A DNA stretch of 64,000 nt from Cadophora sp. MPI-SDFR-AT-0126 (GCA_020747065.1 JAGMVK010000024.1:496001-560000); one strand, 5' to 3'; shown: positions 43,374 through 56,110, numbered from the stretch's first letter. Notes: generated by a model from the letters alone, not told the origin. Numbers and translations: made by a program.

Positions 43374-46213
43374 CTTCTGAAGCTGTCAGCGGATTTTCAC
43401 AAGTGTTAGGGGACATGGACATCGATGTCAGAGAAGAAGTGGAATTTGAACATGGCGCTATACAGTTGGAGATCTGGAGATAGGTGAGGTGTGGATGAGC
43501 TTACCTGAACAGCAGGCCTGGGAGAATTCCTCGACATCTTCAAACGTTGTTTTCGACCAGGTAGGACACAGACTGACGCATCACCTGCCGCCAATGCAAT
43601 TCTGAACACTCAATGAGAAAGAGGTTGGACACGTGAGAAAGAAGAAGGTGATGCAGAAGAAAGCCCCGACACTGAGTGGGGCCAGGCTTGATTTGTACAC
43701 GAACAGACACTCTGGAGACATACTTCTCGTTCAGGCAGCGAAAGAGAAAGAAACACCAACCGCGTATATCTCCTCGAATCTAAGAAGAATGAAGAACGGA
43801 CGAAACGGTCCATTTCGAAATGTCTCATCTATTCCTTCATCGAACCAGGGCAGGCATCCCCAGACCTGGATACCTGGATGCCACGATACCCCGGATCCTC
43901 GAGGCATTGAAACCGTGGAGATTTTCAGAAACAGAACGGCAATTTTTGAGATAGTCTCACCTACTCAGGAATCGGAACGATGAAGATCCTTACAAACAAA
44001 GCGGCAGTTCTAGAGACAGTCTCACGTACTCAGGACTATCCATGGTTGAAGTATTGTAGTCCCTAGCCCCCTTCCAAACACATTTGAGATATGATGGCAG
44101 ACTGACTAGCTCCACGGCTGAGGCTGAGGCGGATGAGAGAAGATCAGATAAATGAGGCAAGGAAAGGAAGGGAAGAGAATGAAAAGGAAGATGAGACTGG
44201 CCAATGTCAATTGCAATCAACCGCTCGTTGATGTGATCATATGTCTGCACTTCTGTCTGTTTGTCTATCGGTCTATCTGGCCAAGGTACTATGCAGTTCT
44301 CACCACTCATTGAAAATCAACAGGAAAGGAACGGAAAGGAACGTCCATGTTATGATGTGTGGGTTATTGATATGGAGAGAGACCTTGCTATTAAGCATCT
44401 TCCCGATGCCAAGTCATTCCCCCACTGACGGATTAACTGGTTGATCGATTGAACGGGCCTTCCAAGGATAAACGTGTCGCGCACCCGTAACGCCACGAAT
44501 TACGGAAGCACACTCCTTAATGGGTAGATACTGGACCCTTGACCGTGCCCGTCTCCCAGGTGCTTTCTGTTTGGTTCGCCGAGGTGCCGCATCCGCCTCG
44601 TTTTTCTCGTGCCTGTGGTTTTCTTCTTCTCAGATTCTATTATTGAGATATTGCTGCCGTGGCCCAGCCGGTATAGGCAGAATTTGCTAGAGGATCAATA
44701 CGAGATCAAAAAGTAGACTGTTGTTGGCCCCTTCTCGCTTCTGCGGTAGACCTAACAACATCCTATAACCGTAGTCATAGTCAACCAAGTTGCTTCTCTC
44801 TGCTCTCTAGATAATATTACTTGAATTATCGCAGAGAAACGTTCAAGTTTCCCAGTTCTCAGCAACTGACGTATGTCACCTAATAATGCGAGTAAGATCA
44901 ATCAGAAAATACGATCAATCGATCTTCTCTCCCAAGTCGTTGTCTCGATCGATCGATGGATCGTCAATCCAAATTGAGTCTAATCTCTTCCTGATTTATC
45001 TGATCTTACCTTACGTTACCAATTTGGTTAGAAATTGGGCGGCGAATCCATACACAGCAGGGGTAAATCGGGCTAGGGCTGACAGCTGGCGGTCAGTGTT
45101 GTGTTATTGTGAATATGGAGACGTCAGATGCAAACGGCCAGACAAAATGAGTCTGTCCCCCCACCCCACCTCCGAAATCCTCTCTCCCATCCCTCTCCTA
45201 TCCCTCTCGTCCCCATCCTCCGTCCCCTTCCTTTCTCACATCCTTTGGCTGTGGAAATCCGGGATTGGAAGAGAAGGGAGCCGGGAGTGGGAGGGCACGA
45301 GGAGAGGGGAGTAGGGAGCCGATGCCGAGACGGGAGGAGACAGGAGACGCACAAATCTGTCATATAGAGAAAAACATGGCTGGTTGAATGATCGACTTCT
45401 CACTTTCCGAACAGGCCGGGTATGATACAATACGATTTAATTCTGGCCTGTGATAAGGTGGAATCAGATGTGTATTGCCAAAGTTCTGCGGATGCCGCTC
45501 GGTCCCGTGCATATCACCAGAGTCGCAGTGGCATGCCACTCCTGACCTATCTTGGGATAGAGCAGGCATAAAACTGCTTGTTTAGTTCTGTAAAAGATCG
45601 CCAGTCGTTATCGACGTCGATGAAGTTTCAAGGTTCGGCATTGGGAGATCTAGTGAGCAGTCTACTCCCCCCTCGTGTATCCGAGACACTTCGTAATGCA
45701 TAAGTCCAATTCCTGTATGAAGATACATTTTCGTTTCGTGTATTGTAAATGAAACTTTTATGCAGCAGAATTTTGTGATGAAGGGAACATCTACACTGTA
45801 CAGATGGTGCAGCCTCTACTGCTGCACTATCTGGGCCGGGGCACCTGCATACAGTGCCTTTGCAGATTTGGGAAGGGGAGTTACATTCCTTCGTCAGACT
45901 TAACCAGAATCTCAGTGATTACTTAGCTAGCACGCGTTTGATCCTGCAGTGGGGTATCCCTAGGCCATTTTTTTTTTAGGATTGCGGCTAATCCCCGTGA
46001 GAGAAATGACGTTTTAGAATCGAGATTGAAATTTGGAAAAGCAAACTTCTCGACCGTCCCCTGCTCCAAGTAGTCCATTCGCTGTGATCTCTCTCCTGCT
46101 TCCATATCTATTGCTGTCGCCGTGGCCTGTAAATCTAGTATTCATCGAAAGCAAGCCATCCCTTTCCGAATGCAGAATCAGTCTACGGCCAGCTTTTGAG
46201 ACTGGAGATCGAG
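43374..46213. other. Divergent intergenic region between the two paralogues
   Basis: 2.8 kb between opposite starts. Contains an imperfect duplication at 43918-44040, a GATC-rich stretch near 44935-44965 and low-complexity purine or pyrimidine runs near 45150-45340. ORFs of up to 142 aa here overlap on both strands and look like chance. Confidence 0.45.
43918..44040. repeat. Imperfect tandem duplication, unit about 66 bp
   Basis: AGATTTTCAGAAACAGAACG... and AGATCCTTACAAACAAAGCG... each continue to a shared GAGAYAGTCTCACSTACTCAGGA segment. Confidence 0.7.
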
Positions 46214-48871
46214 ATGAACGCAGAAGCGCCGCTCATTGACGCTGGAGGAACAGAACTCAATCAACTCGAAATCCATGGCTCCCCTATCGCCAACCTCGGC
46301 GACGGCTCTGTCTTCAACTGTGCTGATCGGACGGAAGTTTTTCAAGAGTACATTTACCGAGATCCGACGTTCCATGTCTTTCACAACAATCTTCGAGGCA
46401 GGCGTCCCACCCAGCGATCGATGAAGAACCACCCTGGGCTTCTCCGAGCTCTCTACGACAGACTCGGTTTCCCCGATATGCGAGGTCTGAAGGATGAAGC
46501 TGGCAAGAGCATCGAGGAGATTGTCGAGACAAGGGTGGTGAGGAAATTGGGTAACGTCTATGACGGGTTGAAGTCTGCTGGGAGGTTGGTGACAGGCCAG
46601 GCGAAGAAAAGGAAGACGCATGTTCACAAGACAAATCAAAATCCAAGACTTTCTGCGATTCCCAGATCACCATCAGACAGTCTTACCAGAACTTCCGAAA
46701 TCCCGTCCAATGATCCGAGAACATGCATTCTCGACGCTCCTGGATCGCCCACCTACCCACTCGCACCGCCCACCCGCCTTGAATCACCTCACGATCCTCC
46801 ACGACCAGCAAGGTCCCTACGCCGCACAACCCGGACCATCCAGAACGAAGGAAGGCGACCTACCAACTTTCAAACGGCTTTCTCTGCACTAACTTCAGGA
46901 GACGCCACCAGACCACTAATATCCCTTTCCCCATCTTCGCTCCCTGGTCCACTTCAACCAATGCCTGTGCAACCAGTGTCAGACGTGCCGCCAGAGAAAC
47001 GTAGTATCCTTTCAATATCTGGAACTTATCAATCACACAGCATCAATGCAACTCCTGAGACCAGTAGAAACACCAATCGCGGCGCCTCAGCCACAAACTC
47101 GCGTCGGCGGCATGAGAAACACAAAGGGGTCAATATCCTAGGAGCTTTCCCCGCACTCGAAGACCGCGATGCCGAACCTAACAAGTGCTCGTCAATGCCC
47201 GGCTTGGCGTCTTCCTCGATCATCGATGTCGTAGGTGCGGAGACCGAGGGCGATGAGACAGTAGACATTGGTCGATATGCTTTTGAAATCGATCGTGAGC
47301 TCGAGCAGCAGAAGAAGAGGATGGCAGAGCTGAACAAACAAGCAACACTCGAGGCGCATACCGCGAGGAAGGCCGCATCGGAGATATTGCGGGAAAAACT
47401 GAGAAAGGCTAGGGTGGAGAGAAAGGTGATGGAGGAGGAGAAGGAGATCGCCATTCTTGAGACAGCGAGACAATTGGAGGAGATGAAGATTGGAAATCAA
47501 AGAAGGGAGGAGGCGTTGGCACTGAGTCGAACGCCGGAATACGGGTATGTCCTTGGAAGATCTTGATTACTGTTCCTGATGTTCTCCTACTTGATTGTTG
47601 TTGCTTTTGCTTTTGTTTACCGGTCTTCGCTTAATTAAGCTAACGCCCTTCGTCCGTGCAGGGCATCTCGCGCCAGATCGATCTATGAAACTTATTCGCC
47701 TTCACCTTCTCCTCGCCACACACGCTCGCCGTACTCGGACTCACCCTCACAACGATCACGCTTGATACCATACCCACCGAGTACGGAAGGATCGCATCCC
47801 GATCAAGACAGCGGATACATCAAGACGCGCAATCGAGGTCAGTCTCGGTCTCAGCCTCGCTCTCGCTCCCGCTCTCGCTCGATGAGCATACCTCCCCCTG
47901 ATTTCACGATGACTTCGGCTATCCTCGATAACAATGATCGAATCCGCTTTCCCGGAGAAGGCGATCACAATGACGAGGAGACGGTAATCGTCAACCGAGG
48001 AAGCTCTCATGGAGTGACCCGGGAGAAGCACCATTACCGCGAGGGTAGGACCCGATGGCCTACCTTGGGTGGTGATGTTATCAACGATGATTGGACGAAT
48101 GCGGATGCTAATGGTACTGCTGGTGTTGCTACCGACCCTGCCTCATCCCCGCAGAGCGGGTACGGTCGTGCGTCTTCAAGAAGAACCGTTCCGTTGTCGC
48201 CGTATCATCAGTCCGCCGATGATGATGACAACAGAGAGGGGGGCGAGTACAGCGATCATTACGAGGGACCGAGAGGACTGGACGCTGGATCAACGGCGCC
48301 AATATTGACTTCAGAATCGATGTCAGAACCCGAACATGAAGAAGATGGAGAGGGGTTTGAGACGGTGATGTCTGGCAAGGAGAAGAGCCAGAACCAGAAC
48401 CAGATGTACACTCGGCCCTCTTTCAACCGCCTCTCATCATCGTCTGCCAAGTTTGATTATGCGAACCCTCACCTCGCCTCACGCCCTTCTCCTTCGTCGA
48501 GTCATCACAACATCTCGTCCACTCCCAGTCCGTATACCCACAATAAACGATCCTCAAACTCGATCCCGACTCCAATTAGGAACTTGACCTCAGCCTCAGC
48601 CTCAACTTTCACCACCACTACTAGGTCGAGATCTAGATCCGCAGTCCGATCAAGATCGAAGTCCACCCATCGTTCCCCTGCCACGACCAACACGACTACC
48701 TCCTCCTTGACCCCAGACACGACCTATCTACTCTCGCTCCCAATACATCAACGGCTCGAGCACATTCAGAGGGTCATCGTGCAGAGTACGGCAGAGGCGC
48801 AGGATATGGCGAGGATGGAGGAGGAGGATAGAATTCGGAGAAGAGGTGGTGGAAGTGATTCCAGGAGATGA
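46214..48871 (+). CDS. Unrecognised protein with novel N-terminal domain, coiled coil and SR-rich tail (paralogue of the 43.4-kb gene)
   Basis: Two exons (46214-47544 and 47662-48871) with a GTATGT...GCAG intron give 846 aa. Residues about 35-115 hold the shared domain: EYIYRDPTFHVFHNNLRG, RRPT, then SIEEIVETRVVRKLGNVYDG. The same order (I/Y aromatic, P-x-F-x-x-F, L-x-GR-x-PT, then a helix ending RK-hydrophobic) starts the gene at 43373. A long Pro/Ser-rich part follows, then a charged coiled coil of about 80 residues (RELEQQKKRMAELNKQATLE), an RS repeat (RSQPRSRSRSRS), acidic patches and a final helix. No enzymatic motif or membrane span. Start taken at the first ATG; the frame is open 18 bases further up without ATG. 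Confidence 0.75.
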
Positions 48872-51800
48872 AGCTTTGGGTAGGAGGGAGTGGATGGAGG
48901 GGATGGGAAAGGGGCTAGGTTGGATGGGGACCTTGCAAAGGGGTAGGAGAGGAGTTGCACGGCAAGGATACGTAAAGGGATTGGGTTTTGCAAAGCGGAG
49001 GTAGGTTAGGTAAGGTAACCTAGGGGGAAAAGGGTTTCTTTTCGATCTGCTTTGAGACTGTCGGTTGGCTTTGTCGCAGTGCAGCTTTCAAATGTAATAG
49101 GACTCTCTTCTTCTGATTGATGGCTTAGCAGGAGAAATTCTACCAGCCACAGCCAATTCCATCCATCGTGTCAGGCCGTCCGTACCTTACTGAAGGCTCC
49201 CGGTGACCAATGTACCAGTATTCCCCTAGAGATGGAAGTCAATCAACTCATTCTTAGGGTCAGTTAGTTCACGAGACAAGACAAGACAAAGGTACGGACC
49301 AATCAATTTATCTGATCTCTACCTCATCTAACTTCGTTTTTGTATCTTCACTCTAAGTAAGAGAATTCTACCCACGCGGTGGCCAGCCGTGTGAGCAGTT
49401 CCCGCTCACTTCCAGGGCGAAGACATGTCATTTTCCTCCTACGTCAACTGAACTTTCAACAGATCATCACTACCATCATGCATCAACATCCTCAGCGTCT
49501 CTCTAAGCATTGATTCACATCCAAACCCAATCCCAGCTCACCCCATGCCACGACCATCACAATTGCCAGTGCCAGGCTTTAGGGTCAGCATCTAGTCCTA
49601 GTCTCCATGGCCAGTCCCCACGGCCAATGTTCAAGATCCAGTGTCCAATGCCCAGTATCCAGCGACAGATGCCAGTTATTTTCCCACTCTCCTCTGATGT
49701 AACTCTCTTCCAGTCACTCAGTCTCCTCTCTGTGACAAGAAAAGTCCCGAAGCTTTCTGGTACTGAATTTAGAGTTGTGTGTGTTCTCGTGGAGTATTCC
49801 CAGACTGTTGATGGATGGTATTCTCGAGGAGTAATCTTCTTCTTTTTGGAATGGTGCAAGACTTGATGTTGGAAAGAGGTGAGGATTTTCTGCTGGCTGT
49901 AGAGAGAGGTTTTGTGGTGGATGGCGTTGTGTGGCTTTGAACGATTCGTTTCAAATTGTTGATGATTGGGACTCTCGACTTCGGACGGTGGGCGCACTCG
50001 ATGAGAGAGAGAGAGGCGATGTTTTCTTGCAAGAAGTAGAAAGACTGTCAGGGAGTTGCAGAAATTTGGGGTGGGGGTGGAAGCTACATACTTGAACTTT
50101 TGAGTTTTGACTTTTGAGGGGTGCTGGATTTCGGATGCTTGGGCGGGTTTTGCGAAGGATGGGTACCTGAAGGTACTGACAGGATTGCTGTGCTGAGGCG
50201 AGTGTCGATTAGGGGCTGAGGGAGGATGAGAGAGAGTGGGGGGCTGGGAGGCAGGCGTTGAAGAACTTCGTTGACCGGATGGTGGATGGTGAGGTTGACT
50301 GAGTGTGGAGCAAAGTTTGATGAGATTCGTCGATGCTGAGACAGAGAAGGCGGGTGATGACAATGGGACATGGTGATGACCGTGTAAAGACGTTGGTGAA
50401 GTGATGGGCAGGAAGATGTGGTGATGATAGTGTGAGGACGTAGCTCTGAGATTGGCGTATTTGTGGCGTTGAAACGTCTGAGATGTGGTAATGATGAGGT
50501 TGGTGATGGTGCATTAATGATGACACCAAAACAAAAGAAACCGAACCGAGCCGAGCCGAGATGAGCCAGAGCGAACGAAGTAATGCCATCACAGAACCAG
50601 ACGAAGACAAGGTTGTGACCCTACATCTCACATCTGATCCTGTATTCGTGGCTTGCGACGTAGAGTGCAAAGGGTCATTTGGCTTGGACTTGAAATGGTG
50701 GAGGAAAGCAAATGCGATCCTCTTCTCGTGCACTGAGTCTTACAATATATGTACCTGGCTGGGGGCCAGGCTGGAGCGCACCTACTCGCGTGAGGTTGTC
50801 GCAAACAAGACATCTTTACTCATGACACCTCAACCAAACACCCTCTTTATCCGGGCAAATGCACAAAGTCATCGGCGGTGTGCAAAACATCTGTCTCAAG
50901 GGTTTGGTTTATAGATTTTGGACGGCAGGTGTTCGTCCAATCTGGAGGGGGAAGAGCTTCGTTGGCGCACAACCGGGGAGCTCAATGAGGGGGTTCATCC
51001 ACGTGTCCGCCGGGAAGTTATGCATGCGAAGTCCCAATGAGTTCATGGAATTTATTTCAAGGTGATTGGCTAGGTCTGATGATCACGAGAGGGGGAGAAG
51101 GAGGACGAGGGGGAGGGGGAGGGGGAGGGGTTCATGCACAGGGGGAGTGGCATGCAGGTAAGCTACAGAATGGTTCTTAGACATGAACGACAGTTCGCCG
51201 GATGCGGTGGAGATATCATGGGCAGGGGGTCATGATAGCAGGGGAGAAAGTACAGAGTGGAGATCACTTTAGGTGGAGGCGTGAGAGGACTGTCTCAGGG
51301 CATAGGTCTCAGTAACTGAAGCTCTTATCAAGCAAGACTCACATGAGCTCACAGCTATTTACGTACCATTCACAGTCAAAGAAATCAGAAACAGGTCGTC
51401 AGATCTGGTAAGGTTTATGCACATCGGGAGAGCTCAACGGGTCAAGGCAAGGTAGAACAGTGGTTCATACGTACGTCAGACTTGGCGAACTGTCAGTCTA
51501 TGAATTGCAGGAAAACACTTCCTTGGCCGCTTTTCAACGGCACCCCAGAGGTTTCATGTCCAATGAGATGACACGCGGAGGAGAGCTTGGAGCATCGTTT
51601 AGTTCGTACTTCAGATCTGGCGAAGGGTATGGGTTCATGCATGACGGAGGAACTACTTGACCGCTGTCAAACATGTCCATCAAAAATAGTCATGGGGTCG
51701 ATCGTTCGATCGATTATGTACGTTTGAGTCTAGCCAGGGAGGGTCGAATGGTGAGGTTGAGAAATATAGAGAAGGGAATAGCAGTCAACGGAAGAAAGAG

Positions 51801-52459
51801 ACAGCATCATAGCAGAGGCGGGGGGGGGGGGGGAGTTCTTTGGGCTGAGTCAAAGGAGAGAGATTTTCTTCGTTGAATCCCAAGGGCTCTATTGGCTGGC
51901 TGATGTAGGGGAGAGGATCTGAGGTCGTCTCTTTAATCAGACCAATGAAAGGTGTAATGTGACAGCGACAGTGAGTACAACCAACAGAATCAAATGATGA
52001 GTGGAGAGCAAACTGGGATGATCCGACCAGCTGAACGGGCTGGCAGCACAGTGAGAAGGGAAGGGAGGAAGGCTGGGGCGAGTTTGAAACGGACGTTCTG
52101 TTTACTCACTATATGGAACGAGAACCGGAAAGCGTACCTCAATACGCACGCACACACGAGACATCTGAAAGTCGGAAACGATGCTCTTCTCTGACCCTGA
52201 GGGAGCCTGAGTGAGAACGAGGAGATGGGAGCATTACGAGGATCCCGGTATCTGATCTATTGGGTATTCGTGTGTCGTCAAGTCAAGAGGGGGATGGGAA
52301 GAGGAGAAGAAAAACGGAATTGGAAAGCCGTAGTACTGCCAGACAGTTCCCTGGTAGAAACAGACCCATAAAATGTAAACAAGCCCCTGCAAATTAATCG
52401 ACCTCGCCTCGAAGATTCCCGATGGTTTAGATAAGATAAGATAAGATAAACATCTACAG
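48872..52459. other. Long low-complexity spacer
   Basis: No recognised gene. A 268-aa minus-strand frame (50363-49557) is Pro/Ser/His-rich, overlaps a second long frame on the same strand and includes a degenerate CCAGTGYCCAATG tandem near 49565-49675, so it is not accepted as coding. Other features: GGGAGG repeats near 51105-51130, a G14 run, and AGATA repeats near 52429-52449 just before the next ORF. Confidence 0.45.
51820..51833. repeat. G14 homopolymer
   Basis: Uninterrupted G run in spacer DNA. Confidence 0.9.
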
Positions 52460-53112
52460 TACAATCCGACCAATGCCGCCAACGCGCCGCCTCCATCCAG
52501 CAGCAGTACTTCGAGAAGGTCCACCAGTTCCGCATGATGCCCGAGCGACTGATCACAGATGGCCAAAGCAGCCTAGAGATCAAGGCTCAATACACACCCA
52601 CCTGGTCTGAATGGTTCGCCGGTCGAGGCAGCGGCCTCCAGGGAGATGAGCAGTACGACGGCATCAGGCTCACAGGCCAATGGCGCGATCTCAAGGAACT
52701 CGCATCCATTCAGTAGAATGCAAATTTCTACCTCACGGCCGCCATCGAGATCCTAGGCAGTATGCAAGGCAATCTGATCAGTCTACGCCGCGACGTTGGC
52801 TACTTAGAGCAGGTCCAGTTGGAGCATAGCTCACGGTGCGTTTTGACTCGGGGCATGGATCGTCTTAAGTATCTGATGCCGAAGCTGGACAGCTTGAACG
52901 ATGAGCATGTAGCGGAGCGGAATAGGGTGGCGAGGCTTTGGATGGAGAGGTGGGATTATTGTGCACGCGGAAGAGACTGGTCCAGAAGCAGAATAAGGGG
53001 AGGGGGGAAATGGGGACGGGGTGGGAGGATTGTTTATTTGATGAGTGTTGGTAAGGGTGGATGGTGGATGGGTAGATGGGTGGATAGGTGGATGCCTTCG
53101 ATAGTTGGATAA
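52460..53112 (+). pseudogene. Unrecognised ORF interrupted by one in-frame TAG
   Basis: A frame entered through a good acceptor (CATCTACAG at 52459) reads QCRQRAASIQQQYFEKVHQF, then TPTWSEWFAGRG, reaches TAG at 52714-52716 directly after a CAG codon, and continues in the same frame with FYLTAAIEILG, SLRRDVGYLEQVQLEHSSR, GMDRLKYLMPKLDSLNDEH and ERNRVARLWMERW before running into GGAT repeats. Composition and helical periodicity are uniform on both sides of the TAG, which could be CAG changed by C to T. A fungal family of unknown function is likely. No upstream exon could be fixed. Confidence 0.42.
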
Positions 53113-53140
53113 GTGGATTAGTGGATAAGTAGATGAATAG
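53059..53140. repeat. Degenerate GGAT/GGTA tetranucleotide repeat
   Basis: Tandem GGATGG, GGGTAGATGG, GGATAAG units overlapping the end of the preceding ORF. Confidence 0.8.
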
Positions 53141-53389
53141 ATGTAGGCGAGAATATTGTAGTTGAAGTCGATCATTTTAATTCAAGATAATTGAATAGGA
53201 GAATCCTAGCTTGAAGATGATACGTAAATGAATAAGTGAGTAGATGTTTAGATTGATTGAAGAACAGAAGGATAAATGGATTATGTCCTTTTCGTCTTCA
53301 TAACCTTTATTTAAGATCCACTAATATTTTTATTCTTATCACCCACCCAAGTCTCCCTCTATATAGAAAAAGTAACCCTAACCCAACTC

Positions 53390-53870
53390 GGACCACCATC
53401 TTCGATCAGCTACGTCTGTGCTCATTCGCCTTAGCAGACACAAACACCCTTCATTTCGCGACATTCTCCCCGACGAGGATAGGTGCAAAGATGCAAACTT
53501 CTGGGTAGATGAAAAGCAAGCACATCAGACGCTGGCTGATAGCTTCGTACAGTTAATGCCCCAGACACTCAACAAGGATGTTTGCGAATTATGGGCTCTT
53601 GGGAGTCAAACCAAGTTGAGGGCAGTTGGGTTGAGAGATGTCTTCCGCCCGAAGTTCAATATGCATGCCTTTACTGGGTCCGTCATCTGCAAGGAGTGGC
53701 TTTCAGGTTCACGATGACGAGGAAACTCACCGATTTCTGCAGGCTCATCTACTACTCTGGCTTGGGGCGCTTGGGTCGCTTGGTGGATGGGCAAGATTTC
53801 AGAAGGGATTCAAGCAATATTGTCTATAGAGGCTCACGTTCCGGTAAGCCATCCATCTATTATTTATAAG
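53390..53870 (+). pseudogene. NACHT-type NLR (HET-E/WD40 class) fragment, frameshifted
   Basis: Four consecutive frames give the segment that lies between the NACHT ATPase and the repeat domain of fungal NLRs: HKHPSFRDILPDEDRC and NFWVDEKQAHQTLADSFVQL, then CLPPEVQYACLYWVRHLQ, then ETHRFLQAHLLLWLGAL, then ISEGIQAILSIEAHVP read in the last frame. This matches the known order FRDFLLD, FWxDEKxxHxxL, EVQYACLYWVxHL, VHxFLxxHxLHWLEAL, SEGIxxI. Each of the three frame changes needs one added base. No NACHT P-loop upstream and no WD40 or ankyrin repeats downstream were found, so only about 150 residues of a larger gene remain. Confidence 0.75.
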
Positions 53871-54028
53871 GGCTAAGAATGCGGATATCAAAGAGCCTGA
53901 TAAAATGGGACATTGGATTTACTACAATGTTCCATTAATTTATCATCACAACAAGAAAAAACCAACTTGACTGTCAATTCTTCGCAGTACGTAAATAAAA
54001 TAGCCAACCCAACGAGCCTACACCCGTT

Positions 54029-56037
54029 TCAACCCCACCAAATCCTCTTCATCCTCTTCAAGTCCGCTCTCCTCGCCAGTGGTCCCGCAACTGTAATGTT
54101 CCATGGCCCGGCCTCCAACTTACAATAATTATCCTTCCCCGGCAGTTTCCCCTCTTGGAAAAATGTATTTATTCTGGCGTACGAGCATTTGTTCTGTGGT
54201 GCTATGGAGCTATGCTTTGGTGATCTCAGTATTCACATCACGGAAGAGGGGTATTGGAAGGAGAACTTACGCCCGTTCCTTCAATAGTAAGAAGCTTTGA
54301 GTCTTTAAAGATTCTGGTGCCTTTCTTGCCACTGGGCGTGGGTTAGTGAGATCAAGGAAATGGGGAAAAGGGAAACTAAAGGAGGGAGACGAACTTATCG
54401 ATCGGCGTAATTGGATCCAGGGTGTTGCTGACGAAAAGAATTGGATTTCTCGTCTTTCCTCCAAATGGACCTAACCTCAGTCAACATCAGGGCACAACCC
54501 ACAAGTTACGAAATGAAAGAAGGGGGGAGAACAAACCAGTAAAACGATCATCACTAGTAATATTCCAAAACACACAGGGAAAAGAACCCACCACCCTACT
54601 CTCCCCCGCCAAAAAACTCACTTGTTCAAATTCCTCCATCCTGTCTTGAAAACTCTCCAACGAATCCCCTCTAACCACATCCCCAACATCCGAGCACGTA
54701 GTCGCCCCTCCCCACAGATACGAATCCGGCAGACTCGCCGTAGTATCCCATTCGAGTTTTCTTTCCAGTATATCGAGTTTTTCGAGCGTTAAATCTGGGA
54801 GAACAGATTCAATGGCTACGAGTTCGTATGCGATGGATGGAAAACTGAAGATCGGTTCGTAGGAGTTGGAGAAGAAGATTCTTTTCATGCTGAGGAGGAG
54901 GAGTTCGATTGCTGTTGCATTGGTCCAATTATTTGCGTAAGCTACGACCGGGTCCAGTTGCGTGACGATGTTCTCGAAACGGAGGAAGATGTCGTGGGGG
55001 GTGGTGCCTTTGTAAAATACACAAGCGGTGGGGCCGGCGAGATGGCAGTATAGAAAGAATGTGGAGAAAGTAGCGTCGGCATCGTTGATGAGGTTGCGGC
55101 CTGTGTATTTGATCCATTCATCGGCATCGACTACGCCGTCTAGAACTACCTTCCCGACTCGGGTGGGGAACATAGATGCGAATGTTTGCCCCAGAAATGT
55201 TCCGTAGCTAAATCCCCAATAGTTGAGAAGTCCTCGATCGCCGCATCTCTTCCCTTCATGGCTTTTTTGGAAGGCATCGATGATGGATATCATATCTCGG
55301 GCAACAGTAGCCGTGGTCATATGCGGCCCTGCATCTAACGGTCCTCCAATCGCAGCACCGCATCCCTCTGCAACCACTTGAGCTTGTGCATAGTATTCCT
55401 CAAAAACATCTTGACTTAAAATCGGACCATGAAGTCTGTCTAGGTCACGACGCAGAAATTGTGGTGCAGTGCTACTACCCATCAGACTTGAGGAGAGTTT
55501 GCAGTCTGCGAGCGGGACGCTGTTATTCACTCCTCGAGGATCCCAGGATACGACATCGTAGTTTGAACCGATGACGGGGACGAGAAGCCGAATGGCGTAA
55601 CCTTCGAGGAATTGGACACCGGAATTACCGGGTCCTCCAGGGTTGGTCAGTGCTATTCCTTTGTATGGCGTTGTTGTTGCAGGGTATTTGACAAGAGGGA
55701 TGTAAGCTCTCCCCAATTTGGGTTTGAGGTAGTCTAGTGGTACCTGTTTCGGTCAATTCAGGTTCTGGGGAGGGCTTAACTTCTCTTGGTTGAAAGAATC
55801 TTACATCAAGCATTGCACAAAAGAAATCCCCATTGCAAGGGTACCAAACGAGGTCCTTGGAGGGAGGAATCTAAGTATAATTGTCAGCCGAGTTTCTGGA
55901 GTAATCGGCCCAGGATGTGGAAGGAGGCGACAAACATCTGAAAACTCCCACTGTTGAGTGGAGTTTCGAGGGTTTAAAGGAGATGCCAACACTGGGCTAG
56001 ACAAGGCGGCAACAAGGAAGAGTTTGGCAATGAACAT
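54029..56037 (-). CDS. Secreted S33-type alpha/beta hydrolase (tripeptidyl aminopeptidase-like, TAP-like C-terminus)
   Basis: Six exons (56037-55936, 55870-55805, 55743-54537, 54470-54395, 54331-54271, 54193-54029) keep phase to a 558-aa product. Residues 1-19 form a signal peptide (MFIAKLFLVAALSSPVLAS). The fold markers are ALTNPGGPGNSG (oxyanion region), SWDPRGVNNS, the nucleophile YWGFSYGTFLG and the acid in FVSNTLDPITP. The TAP-like C-terminal part follows (LLTIEGTG, then FFQEGKLPGKDNYC). The expected catalytic His (GHxS after EGxG) is not visible: with the acceptor that keeps frame the text is GTG|NKCS. The nearer acceptor (CATAG) would begin with CAC (His) but breaks the frame by one base. 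Family members trim peptides or hydrolyse esters outside the cell. Confidence 0.83.
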
Positions 56038-56110
56038 CTTGACTAAGTCTGATCTCACCGAATGAAAGGATGATCTTCTCAACCTCGGCCTTGGACCGGA
56101 GATTAAACCC

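Noticed and set aside
44886..45314. 142-aa ORF between the divergent paralogues
   Set aside because: Lies in GATC-rich and purine/pyrimidine low-complexity DNA with equally long frames on the other strand.
49557..50363. 268-aa minus-strand ORF
   Set aside because: Pro/Ser/His-rich with a simple-repeat end, overlapped by another 174-aa frame on the same strand; no family signal.
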